A stretch of DNA of 38,044 nt from an uncultured bacterium (GTDB taxonomy: Bacteria; Actinomycetota; Coriobacteriia; Coriobacteriales; Eggerthellaceae), in NCBI GenBank assembly GCA_905214325.1, contig CAJMLT010000013.1, positions 1-38,044 of the forward strand. Direction: 5' to 3'. The position numbers and the translations under genes are program-made. This document shows positions 23,142 through 32,184 of the stretch, piece by piece. Every line of letters starts with the position of its first letter. Position 1 is the first letter of the stretch. The notes beneath the pieces are model-generated. The model had not been told where the DNA came from, did not search any database, and worked only from the letters and a program-made list of their open reading frames with translations.

Positions 23142-24102
23142 TGTCTGCAATTCCTTCAGTAATCAAAACCTTATCCATCGAAGAAGAGGAGCTTCCCAAT
23201 AGATCGACCAGTTTGTCGATCGAATCGCTCCCCGATTCCAGGCTCACCACCGAATACGATGAAAGCCCCGCGAAACGCGCTGCCTTGTCGCAAGCATCGG
23301 AAAACGTACCTATGCCATCGATAAGCCCGTTACCGAGCGCATCCGTACCCGAAAACGGCATACCGGTCGCCAGAGCGCGTACTTCCTCGACACTCATCCC
23401 GCGGCCCTCGGCGACCTGCTCTATGAAGACCGCATTGGCCTGATTGACGAGATTCTGATAGTACGCCAACTCCTCAGCGGTGAGGGGGCGGGTACCATAA
23501 CTCGAATCCTTGCTGCCACTCGACGTGATGTTGACCATATCGATACCGAGTTTCTCGAGTAAATCGGAATAGTCGACCATCTGCATCACCGCCCCGATAG
23601 CTCCCACCGAAGACACCTTGTTGGCCATGATGTAGTCGCTCTGCGAGGAAATAAGATATGCCGCCGATGCATTAGAACTGGCTGTCGAAACAACAATTGG
23701 CTTGGAGAAATCCTTGACGTATTCCGCCATCTCCTCACCGGCGGCCGAATACCCTCCACCGGAATCGACACGAAGTACGACCGCGGCGATGGAGGCATCA
23801 TGCTCGGCTGAATCGAGGAGACTCTTCAGCCCTTCGGGGGTATTCGCTCCGGCATCGGAACCGATCGTTCCATCGATGTGAATGACCCCCACCTGCTTGG
23901 TGAACGATGGCACCATCTTGGACCCGAATGCGAAAAAGCAAGCAGCCGCCAACAAGCAGATGACGACAACCGTTATCAGAACGCCTTTGCCCTTCGAAGA
24001 CTTTTTGGGTTCTAAAGATTGCGACGGATAGGGATCCTGCCCATAGGGGCCGCCCATCCCGTAAGGAGGAACGGGTAGTCCTCCGGTATTGTTCGCATTC
24101 AT
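23125..24102 (-). CDS. sppA: SppA-like signal peptide peptidase, membrane-anchored, atypical active site
   Basis: 325 residues. Short SppA (S49) type: a Gly/Pro/Tyr/Gln-rich cytoplasmic N-terminus (1-35), a membrane anchor (about 40-60), then a ClpP-like domain outside. The VDSGGGYSAAGEE stretch and NVxSSGSKD-like segment are typical, with K198 in SKDSSYG at the place of the catalytic lysine. The family nucleophile sits in GSIG/GSLG; here the aligned text is VGAIGAVM, so the serine is Ala168 (codon GCT), unless S164 or S165 just before it serves. ATG 24102 follows AGGGAGAG; 96 upstream codons of open frame have no ribosome site. It lies between rho and metG and overlaps metG by 17 bases. Confidence 0.85.
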   Translation of the reverse strand: MNANNTGGLPVPPYGMGGPYGQDPYPSQSLEPKKSSKGKGVLITVVVICLLAAACFFAFGSKMVPSFTKQVGVIHIDGTIGSDAGANTPEGLKSLLDSAEHDASIAAVVLRVDSGGGYSAAGEEMAEYVKDFSKPIVVSTASSNASAAYLISSQSDYIMANKVSSVGAIGAVMQMVDYSDLLEKLGIDMVNITSSGSKDSSYGTRPLTAEELAYYQNLVNQANAVFIEQVAEGRGMSVEEVRALATGMPFSGTDALGNGLIDGIGTFSDACDKAARFAGLSSYSVVSLESGSDSIDKLVDLLGSSSSSMDKVLITEGIADNGTIS

Positions 24103-24172
24103 GTTCTCTCTCCCTATCGACAGGCGCCCAGACCGAGACGAGGCGATCATCTCGGTCGGATCCGCGGAAACC

Positions 24173-25642
24173 TCAGAGTTCGATATTATCTTCCATCTGC
24201 CTGCCTTGGGCTTTTTTCGCCGCTCGCAACAAAAACTCCTGATTCGTCTTGGTTTGTTGAAGCGACTTGATAAGGGTCTCCATAGCACGTTCGGTGTTGT
24301 TTCGGTTGGCGAGTATTCGGCGTACCGCCCAGATAAGCGGTGCTTCCTGCGGGTCAAGGAGAAGATCTTCCCGACGGGTACCCGAAGCAACGGGGTCGAT
24401 CGCGGGGAAGATGCGTCGATCGGCCAAAGAGCGATCGAGCTTGACCTCCATGTTACCCGTACCCTTGAATTCCTCGAAGATGACCTCGTCCATCTTCGAT
24501 CCCGTCTCGATGAGCGCAGATGCCAGAATGGTCAGGCTGCCACCACCTTCGATATTGCGGGCGGCACCGAGAAATTTCTTGGGAGGATAGAGCGCTGTGG
24601 AGTCAACACCTCCGGAGAGGATACGACCCGAAGCGGGCTGCGCCAGGTTGTAGGCGCGGGCAAGACGCGTGAGGGAGTCCAGCAAGATGACAACATCCTT
24701 GCCGTTTTCGACCAAACGCTTGGCGCGTTCGATCACCATTTCGGATACGGCAACATGGTTTTCGCTAGGCATGTCGAATGTGGACGAAATAACCTCACCG
24801 CGGATGGAGCGTTCCATGTCGGTGACTTCCTCGGGGCGTTCATCCACAAGGAGGCACATGAGATGAACTTCGGGATTATTGGCCGAAATAGCTGCAGCGA
24901 TATCCTTGAGGATGGTGGTCTTTCCTGCCTTCGGCGGGGAAACGATCAAACCACGCTGACCTTTGCCGATAGGAGAGCACAGATCGATGACGCGAGCAGT
25001 GATGGTGCTCTTGCCGTGCTCCATGACGAGACGTTCATCGGGAAATACCGGAGTCAGATCAGCAAAGCGGGTACGCTTGCCCAATTCCTCGACAGGCACG
25101 TCGTTGACGGTGGTCACCTTCTGGAGTGCTGCATATTTCTCATTATCACGCGGAGGGCGAACCTGCCCCTTTATGTAGTCGCCCTTGCGTAAAGCGTTGC
25201 GACGGATGGTGGAGAGCCCGACATACACGTCGTTTTCTCCGGGAAGATAATTGTGCGTACGCAAAAAACCGTACCCATCGGCGAGAATATCGAGGACGCC
25301 TTCGGTATCGACGAACCCCTCGGCCTTCACTCCTGCTGCTAAGACGGCTTCGACAAGTTCGGCTTTGCGTAAACCCTTGAAGTCGACGCCGAGCTCTTCC
25401 GCTTTCGTGCGCAGCTCGGCTACCTTGAGCTTTTCGAGATCCTCACGTTTGATCTGAGGAACGACCGGCTCCCTTCGCTGATTCGCATTGGAATGCTGAC
25501 GCCGGGAACGACGGTAACCACCGTTTTTCTGCCCCGAGTTCTTCTGGCCCGAATTACCCTTCTGTCCCGAATTTTTCTTCGGGGAATTCTGCGAGGACTG
25601 ATTGGCGGAGCCGTTCTTCTTTTCGTTGGGTTTCACACTCAT
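24173..25642 (-). CDS. rho: Transcription termination factor Rho
   Basis: 489-residue hexameric RNA helicase that ends transcription. Residues 1-62 form a disordered insertion rich in N, Q, G, K and S with repeated NSGQK units; then the N-terminal SAP-like domain (about 66-107), the RNA-binding cold-shock fold with DGYGFLR and NDVYVG (about 115-165), and the ATPase with SPPKAGKTT (Walker A, about 235-243), LLVDERPEEVTDM, VILLDSLTRLARAYN (Walker B) and the Q/R loop with SGGVD and GRR. ATG 25642 overlaps the fsa stop by 4 bases (ATGA) with GGAGAAGG upstream. Rho and rpmE near each other is usual. Confidence 0.96.
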   Translation of the reverse strand: MSVKPNEKKNGSANQSSQNSPKKNSGQKGNSGQKNSGQKNGGYRRSRRQHSNANQRREPVVPQIKREDLEKLKVAELRTKAEELGVDFKGLRKAELVEAVLAAGVKAEGFVDTEGVLDILADGYGFLRTHNYLPGENDVYVGLSTIRRNALRKGDYIKGQVRPPRDNEKYAALQKVTTVNDVPVEELGKRTRFADLTPVFPDERLVMEHGKSTITARVIDLCSPIGKGQRGLIVSPPKAGKTTILKDIAAAISANNPEVHLMCLLVDERPEEVTDMERSIRGEVISSTFDMPSENHVAVSEMVIERAKRLVENGKDVVILLDSLTRLARAYNLAQPASGRILSGGVDSTALYPPKKFLGAARNIEGGGSLTILASALIETGSKMDEVIFEEFKGTGNMEVKLDRSLADRRIFPAIDPVASGTRREDLLLDPQEAPLIWAVRRILANRNNTERAMETLIKSLQQTKTNQEFLLRAAKKAQGRQMEDNIEL

Positions 25643-26304
25643 GCGTTTTGGACCTTCTCCCAATCCTTCAAAAACGCATCGAGACCACGATCGGTCAGAG
25701 GATGTTCGACGCATTTCTTCAAAACATTGAAGGGAACGGTTGCGATATCGGCTCCCATAAGAGCGGATTGCGTCACATGATTGGCACTACGCACGGAAGC
25801 GGCGATGATTTCGACGTCGTGTCCGAAATCATAGTTATTCACCGCGACGACGATGTTCTCCAGCTGCGAGAGCCCGTCTTCCGAAATGTCATCGAAACGA
25901 CCGATGAAAGGCGATATATAGCGTGCCCCCGCACGAGCGGCGAGAATGGCCTGGGGAACCGAGAAACACAGCGTCATATTGACGGCGATCCCTTCGGATG
26001 CCAGGACCTTCGTCGCGGCTAGACCTTCGACCATCGTGGGAATCTTGACGACGACGTTGTCGGCCAAGGCGGCCAGCTGACGACCGTCGGCAATGATTTC
26101 GTCACGCGTCATAGAAACACTTTCCGCCGAAACGGGACCATCGACGAGAGCGCAGATACGCTTGATATGATCATGGAAATCATCAAGTTTTCCACCGATG
26201 CGGGCGTAAAGGCTCGGGTTCGTGGTTACGCCTGCAAGCGCTCCCCAGCTGGCTGCTTCTTCGATCTCGGCAAGATCAGCGGTATCCAAAAAGAATTTCA
26301 CCAT
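25639..26304 (-). CDS. fsa: Transaldolase / fructose-6-phosphate aldolase-type protein
   Basis: 221 residues, the short transaldolase subfamily (TalC/FSA), length typical. FLDTADLAEI at the N-terminus, GVTTNPSL, the Schiff-base lysine in VVVKIPTM (about residue 84-91), NMTLCFSVPQA and PFIGRFDD. Members act as transaldolase or as fructose-6-phosphate aldolase; sequence alone does not separate the two. ATG 26304 follows AAGGAGG; the open frame above it has no ribosome site. Coupled to rho by an ATGA overlap, and 131 bases after nfo. Confidence 0.9.
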   Translation of the reverse strand: MVKFFLDTADLAEIEEAASWGALAGVTTNPSLYARIGGKLDDFHDHIKRICALVDGPVSAESVSMTRDEIIADGRQLAALADNVVVKIPTMVEGLAATKVLASEGIAVNMTLCFSVPQAILAARAGARYISPFIGRFDDISEDGLSQLENIVVAVNNYDFGHDVEIIAASVRSANHVTQSALMGADIATVPFNVLKKCVEHPLTDRGLDAFLKDWEKVQNA

Positions 26305-26435
26305 GTCCTCCTTAGACTGGTTTCGATTAGCAGATGGCAGTCCGAAACGACAGAGATTCCGCTCATGTGCTATAGGGGGGAAATAATCAGATGAATCCAT
26401 GGTAAAGAAACGTTTTACGTTGCGCAAGCGGGAAA

Positions 26436-27263
26436 TCACAAATGATCGTGAAAGAAAGCTATTTCAGACGCATAGCCCGCGAGGTCGTTGGGCGTCTCCA
26501 GAATACAGGGAAGATGTCCGAGAGCCGGATGACGCAAAAGAGCGAGAAGGGCATCGGAGCCGATAGCTCCCTCACCGATACGCGCATGGCGGTCTTTATG
26601 GGATCCACATGCGTTGAGCGAGTCATTGACGTGAAGGGCTTTCAGCTTGTCAAGTCCGATAACCTCATCGAAATGACCCACAACGCCTTCGAGGTCACCG
26701 ACGATATCGTAACCCGCATCCCAAACGTGACACGTGTCCAAACACACACCGACCTTCTCCTTGAGTTCGACGCGATCGATGATAGCTGCGATCTCTTCGA
26801 AACGGGAGCCTACTTCGCTCCCCTTTCCCGCCATGGTCTCCAGAAGAAGCGTGGTAGTGTATTCCGATCGTAGAACATCGTTGAGCACGTCGGCGATCAG
26901 GTCGACTCCCTTATCTATTCCCTGCCCAACATGTGATCCGGGGTGGATGTTGAATAACTGATGGGGCAGATACTCCATGCGTTCGAGATCTTCGGTCAAG
27001 GCTTGAAAGGCGAAATCCCTGACCTGCTTTTTGGCGGCACAGGGGTTGACGGTATAGGCACCATGGGCGACAACGACTTCTATTCCGGCATCCTCGGCGA
27101 GTTGCCGAAAGGCATCTATATCGTTTCGATCGAGAGCCTTGATGCCACCACCACGAGGATTGCGGGTGAAGAAAGCAAACGTGTCGGCCCCGAGAGAAGT
27201 GGCCGTGCGTGCCATAGCGGCATACCCTTTGGCCGAGGAGAGGTGGCATCCGATGGTAACCAT
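26436..27263 (-). CDS. nfo: Deoxyribonuclease IV (AP endonuclease)
   Basis: 275 residues; cuts DNA at abasic sites in base-excision repair with a trinuclear zinc site. The zinc ligands are all visible: His in VVAHGAY and NIHPGSH, Glu in LLETMAG, Asp and His in CLDTCH, His in ALHVND, Asp and His in KDRHARIG and Glu in ILETP. It lies 9 bases after recN, so two repair genes share a transcript. ATG 27263 has no clear ribosome site and may depend on coupling to recN. Confidence 0.94.
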   Translation of the reverse strand: MVTIGCHLSSAKGYAAMARTATSLGADTFAFFTRNPRGGGIKALDRNDIDAFRQLAEDAGIEVVVAHGAYTVNPCAAKKQVRDFAFQALTEDLERMEYLPHQLFNIHPGSHVGQGIDKGVDLIADVLNDVLRSEYTTTLLLETMAGKGSEVGSRFEEIAAIIDRVELKEKVGVCLDTCHVWDAGYDIVGDLEGVVGHFDEVIGLDKLKALHVNDSLNACGSHKDRHARIGEGAIGSDALLALLRHPALGHLPCILETPNDLAGYASEIAFFHDHL

Positions 27264-27272
27264 GGGAAAACG

Positions 27273-28892
27273 CTATCGGGAAAGCATCTCGCGGGCATGC
27301 GCGAGGGAAAGGTCGGTCACTTCACCGGAAAGCATACGCGCTATCTCGGCTTCACGCTCATCACGATCAAGGAGCTTCAAGCAGGTTCTGGTCGTCCCTT
27401 CTTCGGTCTTGTAAACCAGATAGTGCCGATCCCCCGCCACCGCAACCTGCGCCAGATGAGTGACCACGATAACCTGATGGGTTTTAGCGAGATCCTCTAA
27501 AACCGCGGCGAGAGACACCGCAGCCTGACCCCCCACCCCTGCATCGATTTCGTCGAAGACCAACGTATCCACCTCGTCATGCGCGCCGAGAACGACCTTG
27601 ATGGCCAACATGACACGGCTGATCTCGCCACCGGACGCTATCTGATTGAGCTTCTGCGGAGCCACATCGAAACCGGGAACGAAGAGTAGCTCGAACGTAT
27701 GAGGGCCCCATTCACTCCATTGATCACGCGGCAGATCCTTGAGCGTCCCGGCAAGACGCGCGGATCCCATATCGAGGCGGGCCATTTGAGTGGATACCGC
27801 TTCGAAAAAGCGCGGAGCGGTTTCGCTACGGGCCCGCTTGAGATCCTCGGCACATCGAACCAGTTCGGCCTCCGCGACAGCGAGACGCTCTTCGGTTCGG
27901 GTGAGACGTTCGTCGCGGGAGGAGAAGTCGTCGATCACGGATCGTGCGTTTTCGTAGGCAGCGAACACGTCTTCCATACGCGGACCATAGGTTCGCATCA
28001 AGCCCTGCAGAGCAGACAGGCGCATCTGGCATTGTTCGAGCTGTGCCGGGGAAAAATCTATCGAATCCCGATAGCCGGCCCAAATACGGGCAACATCCTC
28101 GAGGGAAAAATAGGCATCCCTGATCACGGAAAGCTGTTCGTCCATGGAAGAGTCGACGCGTGAGATCTTTTCCATCGACGTAATGACCTGTTCCAGCAGG
28201 GAAAGTACCCCTTGATCATGCGTGAGCGTCGCGTGAACACCGCCCGACTCCCGTATGAGCATTTCCGCATGTTCATAGCGCGGCATGTCTTCGAGAAGCG
28301 CATCGTATTCGCCCTCCCGAGGAGCTACCTCGTCGATCTGATCGCAGATGAACCGGGCCCGATCGCACGCGGCATCGTCTCCGGCCTGCGCTTCGCGGAC
28401 ACGATCGTATTCGGCACGTGCCGCCTTCGCCCGTTCGAAAGCAGCACGGTACGCCCGAAGGGGTTGCGCTATGGTGTCACGCCCCCACACATCGAGAATG
28501 TGTCGCTGATGGGCGGGTCGCAAAAGGCGTTGATGTTCATGCTGACCGCACAGATCGACGCTCGCACCGATACCTGCGGCGAGATCCCCAACGGAAGAAA
28601 GCGACCCGTTGATGGAAACACGCGAACGCCCCTGAGCGGTGAGCCGACGGGCTACCAATTCTCCTTCGTCGGAAGATCCATCGAAATAGAAACGGCCTTC
28701 GATGCGCAGCTCGTCTTCGCCATCGCGCACCATGCCCGCATCACCACGACCCCCGACGAGCAGAGCGATGGCGTTGAGCAGTGCCGTCTTACCCGCACCT
28801 GTCTCCCCCGTAACCACCGTCAGAGACGAAGCCGGTTCGAAAGAGGCATCCTTGATGAGAGCCACATCGGAAATATGTATTTCATCGAGCAC
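27273..28892 (-). CDS. recN: DNA repair protein RecN
   Basis: 539-residue SMC-like ATPase for double-strand break repair. Walker A GETGAGKT at about 29-36, coiled-coil regions around a central hinge, the ABC signature with ASGGEISR, Walker B LVFDEIDAGVGG and VVTHLAQVA. GTG 28892 is selected because AAGGAGG lies just upstream; 64 further codons of open frame have no site. Promoter guess: a TACAAT on the minus strand at 28941-28946 without a good -35. Head of the recN-nfo unit. Confidence 0.95.
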   Translation of the reverse strand: MLDEIHISDVALIKDASFEPASSLTVVTGETGAGKTALLNAIALLVGGRGDAGMVRDGEDELRIEGRFYFDGSSDEGELVARRLTAQGRSRVSINGSLSSVGDLAAGIGASVDLCGQHEHQRLLRPAHQRHILDVWGRDTIAQPLRAYRAAFERAKAARAEYDRVREAQAGDDAACDRARFICDQIDEVAPREGEYDALLEDMPRYEHAEMLIRESGGVHATLTHDQGVLSLLEQVITSMEKISRVDSSMDEQLSVIRDAYFSLEDVARIWAGYRDSIDFSPAQLEQCQMRLSALQGLMRTYGPRMEDVFAAYENARSVIDDFSSRDERLTRTEERLAVAEAELVRCAEDLKRARSETAPRFFEAVSTQMARLDMGSARLAGTLKDLPRDQWSEWGPHTFELLFVPGFDVAPQKLNQIASGGEISRVMLAIKVVLGAHDEVDTLVFDEIDAGVGGQAAVSLAAVLEDLAKTHQVIVVTHLAQVAVAGDRHYLVYKTEEGTTRTCLKLLDRDEREAEIARMLSGEVTDLSLAHAREMLSR

Positions 28893-29048
28893 GGGATCCT
28901 CCTTTTCGATGGGGAGCTGAAAACAGCGGGCCTTTACCGCATTGTAGACGAAAACCCTGAAAAATATCTCACCTCCACCCGAAATCAGACAGACAAACCG
29001 TCGTCTCCATCCACCGGGATAGTTCCTGAAGAAGATGGTGATTTCCAT

Positions 29049-29077
29049 TTGTGAGCCCAAGAATAATGTCCTATAGT
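29049..29077 (+). promoter_or_regulatory. Promoter of the crotonase gene
   Basis: TTGTGA (29049-29054), 17-base spacer, TATAGT (29072-29077). Transcription would start near 29084, about 30 bases before the ATG and its AAAGAAAGGGGA ribosome site. Good sigma-70 match in spacing and both boxes. Confidence 0.75.
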
Positions 29078-29115
29078 GAGCCACAGGGGAAAACCATTAA
29101 AGAAAGGGGATTTTA

Positions 29116-29904
29116 ATGGAGTATCAAACCATCAAAACCGAAGAGCGGGGAAACTCTTTCATCATCACCCTCGACCGCTTCGAGGCACGCAACGCCATCA
29201 ATAACCGCATGCAGGAAGAGCTCAGCGATGCACTGGAATACTGGGACACCACCGCTGAATTACGCGCCTGCATCATCACCAATACCGGTCCCGTTTTCTG
29301 CGCGGGATCGGATCTCAAGGAAATCGCCAACGGAACCCACCGCATGCCCGAAGGTAAAGAGGATTGGGGTTTTGCCGGCATGACGCAACGCTATTTCGAC
29401 AAGCCCCTCATTGCCGCCGTACGGGGTAAGTGTCTCGGAGGTGGCCTCGAGATCGTCGTAGCCTGCGACCTGGCCATCGCTTCGAACGATTCCATATTCG
29501 GCTATCCGGAGCCCCGTGTCGGACTTACCGCCGCCGGCGGTGGATCCCTTATCCGTCTCGCCCAGCAGATTCCGACGAAATTTGCCAACGAACTGCTTCT
29601 GCTCGCCGAACCCGTTTCCGCTGAAAAGGCGCTCGAATGGGGAATCCTCAATCGTGTCGTAAGCGATGATGAAGTGGTGGACAAGGCGCTGGAATTCGCC
29701 GACAAGATCGCTCTAGGAGCGCCCCTTGCCATCAAGTATTCCAAACGTACCGCCTATGAAACCATGAGCGAGAGCTCGATCTTCCCTTCGAAGGGTTGGG
29801 ACATCCTGAAAAAGTACGAGAAGATTACACGGGGCAGCGAAGATGCCCACGAAGGATCGACGGCTTTCGCCGAAAAGCGGCCCCCCATCTGGAGCGGGTG
29901 CTGA
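29116..29904 (+). CDS. Enoyl-CoA hydratase/isomerase (crotonase) family protein
   Basis: 262 residues. Crotonase fold acting on acyl-CoA thioesters, probably hydrating an enoyl-CoA. Oxyanion-hole strands: FCAGSDLKEIA (CoA binding) and GKCLGGGLEI with a Glu at the place of the first catalytic Glu; FGYPEPRVGL gives the second Glu. It resembles the CaiD/FadB-like subgroup, but no carnitine or beta-oxidation partner lies next to it. Single promoter upstream; 3 bases separate its stop from the cca start, so the two are co-transcribed. Specific substrate unknown. Confidence 0.88.
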   Translation: MEYQTIKTEERGNSFIITLDRFEARNAINNRMQEELSDALEYWDTTAELRACIITNTGPVFCAGSDLKEIANGTHRMPEGKEDWGFAGMTQRYFDKPLIAAVRGKCLGGGLEIVVACDLAIASNDSIFGYPEPRVGLTAAGGGSLIRLAQQIPTKFANELLLLAEPVSAEKALEWGILNRVVSDDEVVDKALEFADKIALGAPLAIKYSKRTAYETMSESSIFPSKGWDILKKYEKITRGSEDAHEGSTAFAEKRPPIWSGC

Positions 29905-29907
29905 TTC

Positions 29908-31314
29908 ATGGCTTCCGGCCTCTCGTTCGGCACCTGCGGCACCTCGACCTCGAAGGAGCGAATAAGCTCCTTCGAGATTCCCGCCCCCGCCCTCCATACT
30001 CTCCGAACGCTGGAAGCCGCCGGATACGAGTCCTGGATGGTGGGTGGGTTCGTGCGCGATAGCCTACGGGGAGCCATTCCACAGGACATCGATATCGCCA
30101 GTACCGCCAAATGGCAGGATGCTTCCCGGATCTTACGGGAAGCGGGCTTTTCCGTCCACGAAACAGGAACCAAGCACGGCACCATCACGGCGGTTTTCGA
30201 CCGCACCCCCATCGAAATCACCACACTGCGAACCGAAGGTAATTACAGCGACCGTCGTCATCCCGATAGCGTCCATTTCATCGATCGCATCGAAGATGAT
30301 CTGGCACGACGTGATTTCACCATAAACGCCCTCGCCTACCACCCCGATCGCGGTCTCTTGGACCCCTTCGATGGCAAGGGCGATCTGGACGAGAAACGGA
30401 TACGCTGCGTCGGGGAGCCCCGGGTACGGTTTTCCGAAGATGCACTACGCATCCTCCGAGGACTTCGCTTCGCTTCGCAACTCGGGTTCGATCTTGAAAA
30501 AGACACCGAAGAAGCAACCTTCGCGCAGGCGGAGCTTCTTGAAGAAATCGCCGGGGAGCGTATCCGTGTTGAGATGGAAAAGCTTCTTTGCGGTTCGGCC
30601 GTGCACGATGTTCTCATGCGCTACGTCGATGTACTCGGGGTGGTCATCCCCGAATTGCTGCCCATGAAGGGGCTCGACCAGCGCACGCGCTACCACGTTT
30701 ACGACGTTTTAGAGCACAGTGCCTACGTGATACAGAATGCACCCGCCTACCCACTCGTCCGTTGGGCGGCCTTCTTTCATGACATGGGGAAACCCGATAG
30801 CTTCTCCCTCGACGACCAGGGCAGAGGTCACATGTACGGCCATCCCGAAGTAAGTGCGGCGCATCTCGGAAACGTTGCCAAGCGTTTGCGGTTCCCCAAC
30901 CGTCTCACCCATCGAATCGACCTCCTCGTGCGCTACCACGATCTCCGTCCCGCCAACACCCCCAAGAGCATCCGCAAACTCTACGCGAAACTCGATTACG
31001 ACGAGTCCCTCTTTCACGCCATGTGTGATCTCATGCGGGCCGATGCCTTGTCCCAGGCTCCGCTTTGTGAAGAACGCGTACATCTGACCGACGATCTGGA
31101 AGCCACATTCAACACGATGATCGCCGATGAACAATGCTTCTCCCTTGATGATCTTGACGTAAGCGGCCGCGATATCATCGCACTCGGAGTCAAACAGGGG
31201 CCCGCCATCGGAAAGGTTCTCGACATCTTACTCGAGGCGGTCATCGACGAGAAAATCAAACCCGATCGCGCTTCTCTTCTCTCTTATGCCGAAAGCGTTA
31301 TCGGCTCCGATTGA
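29908..31314 (+). CDS. cca: tRNA CCA nucleotidyltransferase (class II, HD domain)
   Basis: 468 residues. Adds or repairs the CCA end of tRNA. N-terminal nucleotidyltransferase: GGFVRDSLRG, DIDIAS (metal-binding DxD), ARRDFTINALAY, then EDALRILRGLRFA and IAGERIR of the class II head/neck. Following is an HD domain with FFHDMGKP (phosphohydrolase), then a C-terminal helical body. Poly(A) polymerase is the alternative but the RRDFTINAL and ERIRVE match CCA enzymes. ATG 29908 follows GGAGCGGG. Ends 60 bases before convergent thiD; no hairpin is evident between. Confidence 0.92.
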   Translation: MASGLSFGTCGTSTSKERISSFEIPAPALHTLRTLEAAGYESWMVGGFVRDSLRGAIPQDIDIASTAKWQDASRILREAGFSVHETGTKHGTITAVFDRTPIEITTLRTEGNYSDRRHPDSVHFIDRIEDDLARRDFTINALAYHPDRGLLDPFDGKGDLDEKRIRCVGEPRVRFSEDALRILRGLRFASQLGFDLEKDTEEATFAQAELLEEIAGERIRVEMEKLLCGSAVHDVLMRYVDVLGVVIPELLPMKGLDQRTRYHVYDVLEHSAYVIQNAPAYPLVRWAAFFHDMGKPDSFSLDDQGRGHMYGHPEVSAAHLGNVAKRLRFPNRLTHRIDLLVRYHDLRPANTPKSIRKLYAKLDYDESLFHAMCDLMRADALSQAPLCEERVHLTDDLEATFNTMIADEQCFSLDDLDVSGRDIIALGVKQGPAIGKVLDILLEAVIDEKIKPDRASLLSYAESVIGSD

Positions 31315-31374
31315 TCATTTTCGACATCACTTCGTCAACGCAGCTGATCCACTGAAAAACGAATCCGTCATCTC

Positions 31375-32184
31375 CTAGCGGATCGGATCGTGTGCGTCAC
31401 GGGATATATTCCAAAGATGATTCAAGGGACCCGACCCTTTTCCCAGATGGGGGTCGTGCTCAAGCGCGCGAGTGAGATATGCCTTGGCCGAACGGAGCGC
31501 CTGCTCGAGCGGAAAGCCAAGAGCCAGATAAGACGCTATCGCCGACGAGAGCGTACAGCCCGTACCATGCGTATTCCCGGTTTCGACGCGCTTTTGGAGC
31601 AACCACGTCCCCTCACCTCGCGCATTCAGGAAGAAGTCATCGGCATCGCCGACCCAATGTCCACCCTTGACCAGCACCGCCGTCCCGCTCTCTTCGAAGA
31701 TAGCCGCGGCGGCGGTAGCCATGTCGTCCTTCGAGTGGATGGGCACCCCCGAAAGAACGCATGCCTCGGGTATATTGGGGGTCACGATATCGGCGAGGGG
31801 GAGCAATCCGTCACGCAGGATGCCGAGGGCATCTTCTTCGATGAGCCTCGCCCCACTGGTGGCAACCATAACGGGATCGAGCACGATGCGGGGAGCGCCA
31901 TACCTTTCCAACGAGCGAACGACGGCGGCACCCGATTCACACGAAGGAATCATCCCTATCTTCACCGCATCGGGGCGAATATCCTCGAAAACGGCCTTCA
32001 TCTGAAGCTCCAAAAACTCCGCCGGAGTTTCCCAAACCCCCAACACCCCTTCGGTGTTCTGGGCCGTAAGTGCGGTGATGGCGCTTTGAGCATAGACACC
32101 GAGGGAACTCATCGTCTTGATGTCGGCCTGGATGCCCGCTCCTCCGCTCGAATCAGACCCCGCGATAGTCAAAGCGCTTCTCAT
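31375..32184 (-). CDS. thiD: Hydroxymethylpyrimidine (phosphate) kinase
   Basis: 269 residues, ribokinase fold. Phosphorylates HMP and HMP-phosphate to HMP-diphosphate. Seen: the AGSDSSGGAGIQADIK substrate loop, IGMIPS, LDPVMVATSG, TPNIPEA and the C-terminal GTGCTLSSAIA with the active Cys/anion hole. ATG 32184 overlaps the thiE stop by 4 bases (ATGA). Last gene in the riboswitch-controlled thiCMED unit. Confidence 0.95.
   Translation of the reverse strand: MRSALTIAGSDSSGGAGIQADIKTMSSLGVYAQSAITALTAQNTEGVLGVWETPAEFLELQMKAVFEDIRPDAVKIGMIPSCESGAAVVRSLERYGAPRIVLDPVMVATSGARLIEEDALGILRDGLLPLADIVTPNIPEACVLSGVPIHSKDDMATAAAAIFEESGTAVLVKGGHWVGDADDFFLNARGEGTWLLQKRVETGNTHGTGCTLSSAIASYLALGFPLEQALRSAKAYLTRALEHDPHLGKGSGPLNHLWNISRDAHDPIR

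Noticed and set aside
31315..31374. Terminator between cca and thiD
   Set aside because: I looked for a hairpin with T run in this 60-base convergent gap and found none that is convincing.
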